Positions 6,026 to 7,456 of a DNA stretch of 7,456 nt are shown piece by piece. Origin of the DNA: Odoribacteraceae bacterium (GTDB lineage: Bacteria; Bacteroidota; Bacteroidia; Bacteroidales; Marinifilaceae). Below the pieces are notes generated by a model. It made no database searches and was not told the origin of the DNA. It was given only the letters and a program-made list of their open reading frames with translations. The DNA is taken from positions 1 to 7,456 of the forward strand of contig JAITJA010000045.1 in the NCBI GenBank assembly GCA_031279175.1, given 5' to 3'. Positions within the stretch are counted from its first letter, which is position 1, and each line of letters opens with the position of its first letter. The position numbers were made by a program, and so were the translations under genes.

Positions 6026-7270
6026 ATGCTCCTCAACTACATCTGGATCGCGTTCTTCCTCCTGGCCTTCGTCATAGCACTGGTCAAGCTACTCTTTCTC
6101 GGCGACGCGAACGTCTTCTCGTCCATCGTCCAGGCCCTCTTCGACGCCTCCGCGAGTGGATTCACCATCGCCCTGGGACTAACGGGCGTGCTCTCCCTGT
6201 GGATGGGCGTCATGAAAATTGGCGAACGCGGCGGGGCCACGCGCTTCCTCTCCCGCCTGATCGCCCCCTTATTCCGGCGACTATTCCCCGGGTTACCGCG
6301 AGACAGCCCCGTGCACGGGACAATCGCGATGAACCTCGCGGCCAACATGCTCGGGCTAGACAACGCGGCAACCCCCGTCGGCCTGAAAGCAATGCAACAA
6401 ATGCAAGAACTCAATCCCGACAAAACGCGCGCCTCCAACGCGCAAATCATGCTACTCGTACTTAACACCTCGGGCCTGACCCTCGTGCCCGTCTCGATCA
6501 TGGTCTACCGCGCGGGATGTGGCGCGGAAAACCCCGCGGACGTCTTTCTACCCATCCTGCTGGCCACCTACTTCTCCACGATGGCAGGACTGGTCGCCGT
6601 CGCCATCTACCAGCGAATAAACCTGTTCCACCCGGTCGTCCTGGCATACCTCGCTGCCGGCGCGCTACTCGTTGCCGGGGCACTCTGGTACTTCTCCGGG
6701 GCAAGCCGCGAGGAAGTCGAGACGCTCTCCTCCGTGACGAGCGGACTCCTCTTGTTCTCCGTCATCGTTGGATTCATCATCGCCGGCCTTCGGCGTCGCG
6801 TCAACGTGTACGATGCTTTCATCGAGGGCGCGCGGGAAGGATTCTCCGTCGCCGTCAAGATCATACCATACCTCGTGGCCATCCTCGCGGGAGTAGCCGT
6901 CTTCCGCGCTGCCGGCTGCATGGAGATCATCGAGACGGGACTTGCACGGGCCTGCGAGTTAGCGGGCTGGGAAACGGGGACGGACATCATCCCGGCTCTC
7001 CCGACGGCACTGATGAAACCCCTGAGTGGCAGTGGCGCGCGCGGCCTGATGATCGACGTGATGAACGCCCGCGGGGCTGATTCCTTTGTTGGTCGCCTCG
7101 CCTCCCTCTTCCAGGGCGCTACCGACACCACTTTTTACATCATCGCCGTTTACTTCGGCGCCGTGAACATCAAGAACACGCGGCACGCGATCCCGTGCGG
7201 CTTACTTGCCGACCTCGCTGGCATCATCGCGGCCATCTTCATTGCCTATCTTTTCTTCCGCGACGCGTGA
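6026..7270 (+). CDS. Fused SpmA-SpmB-type membrane protein (nucleoside recognition/Gate domains)
   Basis: An integral membrane protein of 414 residues joining homologues of Bacillus SpmA (N-terminal half) and SpmB (C-terminal half), each with a Gate/nucleoside-recognition domain. In Bacillus the two are separate spore maturation proteins involved in spore core dehydration; the substrate is unknown. Hydrophobic segments include about 3-24, 45-63, 140-160, 174-195, 202-223, 237-254, 278-294, 367-382 and 391-411. The SpmA half holds NMLGLDNAATPVGLKAMQ (107-124); the SpmB half holds LSGSGARGLMIDVM (333-346), QGATDTTFYI (363-372) and VNIKNTRHA (380-388). I chose the ATG at 6026 because it gives the normal membrane-inserting N-terminus; a longer frame from 5933 only overlaps folD and adds a low-quality leader of 31 residues. 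It is the last gene of the run. Its role in a presumed non-spore-former is unknown; transport of a small solute is a guess. Confidence 0.92.
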   Translation: MLLNYIWIAFFLLAFVIALVKLLFLGDANVFSSIVQALFDASASGFTIALGLTGVLSLWMGVMKIGERGGATRFLSRLIAPLFRRLFPGLPRDSPVHGTIAMNLAANMLGLDNAATPVGLKAMQQMQELNPDKTRASNAQIMLLVLNTSGLTLVPVSIMVYRAGCGAENPADVFLPILLATYFSTMAGLVAVAIYQRINLFHPVVLAYLAAGALLVAGALWYFSGASREEVETLSSVTSGLLLFSVIVGFIIAGLRRRVNVYDAFIEGAREGFSVAVKIIPYLVAILAGVAVFRAAGCMEIIETGLARACELAGWETGTDIIPALPTALMKPLSGSGARGLMIDVMNARGADSFVGRLASLFQGATDTTFYIIAVYFGAVNIKNTRHAIPCGLLADLAGIIAAIFIAYLFFRDA

Positions 7271-7456
7271 CCCCTCGCGGCCCCCTCGATAACAGTTCTA
7301 ACTTTCAGGTAACGCTTGACCATACCCCCCGGTCCCCCGGAAAGGTATCAGGTAACACCGTGGGTATAAACCGGAATAATCGAGGCCATCACCGGCGAGT
7401 CCACTGAATAAATATCCCTCCCCTCCATCTTACCCGACCGCCATTATAATCTCCTC
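7271..7456. other. Non-coding region downstream of the spmAB-like gene
   Basis: No supportable gene on either strand; frames that cross this region are short and lack conserved motifs. It contains the 9-base direct repeat TCAGGTAAC (7305-7313 and 7348-7356), a 7-base inverted pair CCTCGAT/ATCGAGG (7284-7290 and 7379-7385) and a possible compound hairpin (7316-7355). TAACTTTC at 7299-7306 resembles a -7 box (TAnnTTTG) with one mismatch and could drive a gene beyond the window. No hairpin followed by a T-run was found. Confidence 0.55.
7316..7355 (+). other. Possible compound hairpin after the spmAB-like gene
   Basis: ACCATACC (7319-7326) can pair with GGTAT (7344-7348) and, past a two-base bulge (CA), GGT (7351-7353); an added TT/AA pair may close the base (7316-7317/7354-7355). 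Inside the loop CCGG (7329-7332) can pair with CCGG (7337-7340) around four bases. No T-run follows. It could be transcript-end structure, a protein site or a leader element of the next gene. Confidence 0.25.

Noticed and set aside
7331..7353. Resemblance to the conserved SRP RNA loop (CCGGAAAGG) after the spmAB-like gene
   Set aside because: The symmetric loop of domain IV (the AGCAG side) is missing and the flanks do not pair in the expected way, so I do not call an SRP RNA gene.
7195..7407. 70-codon open frame on the + strand overlapping the end of the spmAB-like gene
   Set aside because: Out of frame with the real gene at its start, Arg/His/Pro-rich and without a motif; it looks like a shadow running into non-coding sequence.
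7445..7450. TATAAT hexamer near the window end
   Set aside because: No suitable -35 partner is seen at the right distance, and this hexamer is not the main promoter type expected in Bacteroidota.

Overview
This window reads as an ordinary chromosomal segment, probably from a GC-rich member of the Bacteroidota. All seven genes lie on the + strand, most starts lack a clear Shine-Dalgarno sequence and instead have A-rich or unremarkable leaders, and the last gene is a fused SpmA-SpmB-type membrane protein of the kind found in non-sporulating Bacteroidota. The phylum is an inference; no rRNA or other marker that settles it is present, although ffh could be used for placement.

Layout. Positions 1-224 are a non-coding leader. 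Next is a membrane-anchored M23 peptidase (225-1478) likely acting on periplasmic peptidoglycan. A 118-base gap with an imperfect stem-loop separates it from a cluster of three: a TIGR01212/YhcC-type radical SAM protein (1597-2544), an Ala-tRNA(Pro) deacylase-like protein whose start overlaps the previous stop as ATGA (2541-3044), and an uncharacterised protein with a C-terminal ACT-like domain (3057-3716). After a 59-base gap carrying a possible promoter comes a very tight run: ffh (3776-5152), folD (5154-6023) and a fused spmA/spmB-like gene (6026-7270), separated by 1 and 2 bases. Positions 7271-7456 hold no gene that I can support, but contain a possible compound hairpin.

Together the genes cover cell-wall remodelling, translation quality control, membrane protein targeting and one-carbon metabolism. 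I see no mobile element, CRISPR array, tRNA, rRNA, toxin-antitoxin pair or defence system. The points most worth checking are the HxD (instead of HxH) zinc motif in the M23 peptidase, the coupling of an orphan radical SAM enzyme to a tRNA-editing enzyme, the unknown ACT-domain protein, the fused Spm protein co-transcribed with ffh and folD, and a near-identical 12-base motif found 90-97 bases upstream of two of the genes. I did not find convincing evidence for a new system.
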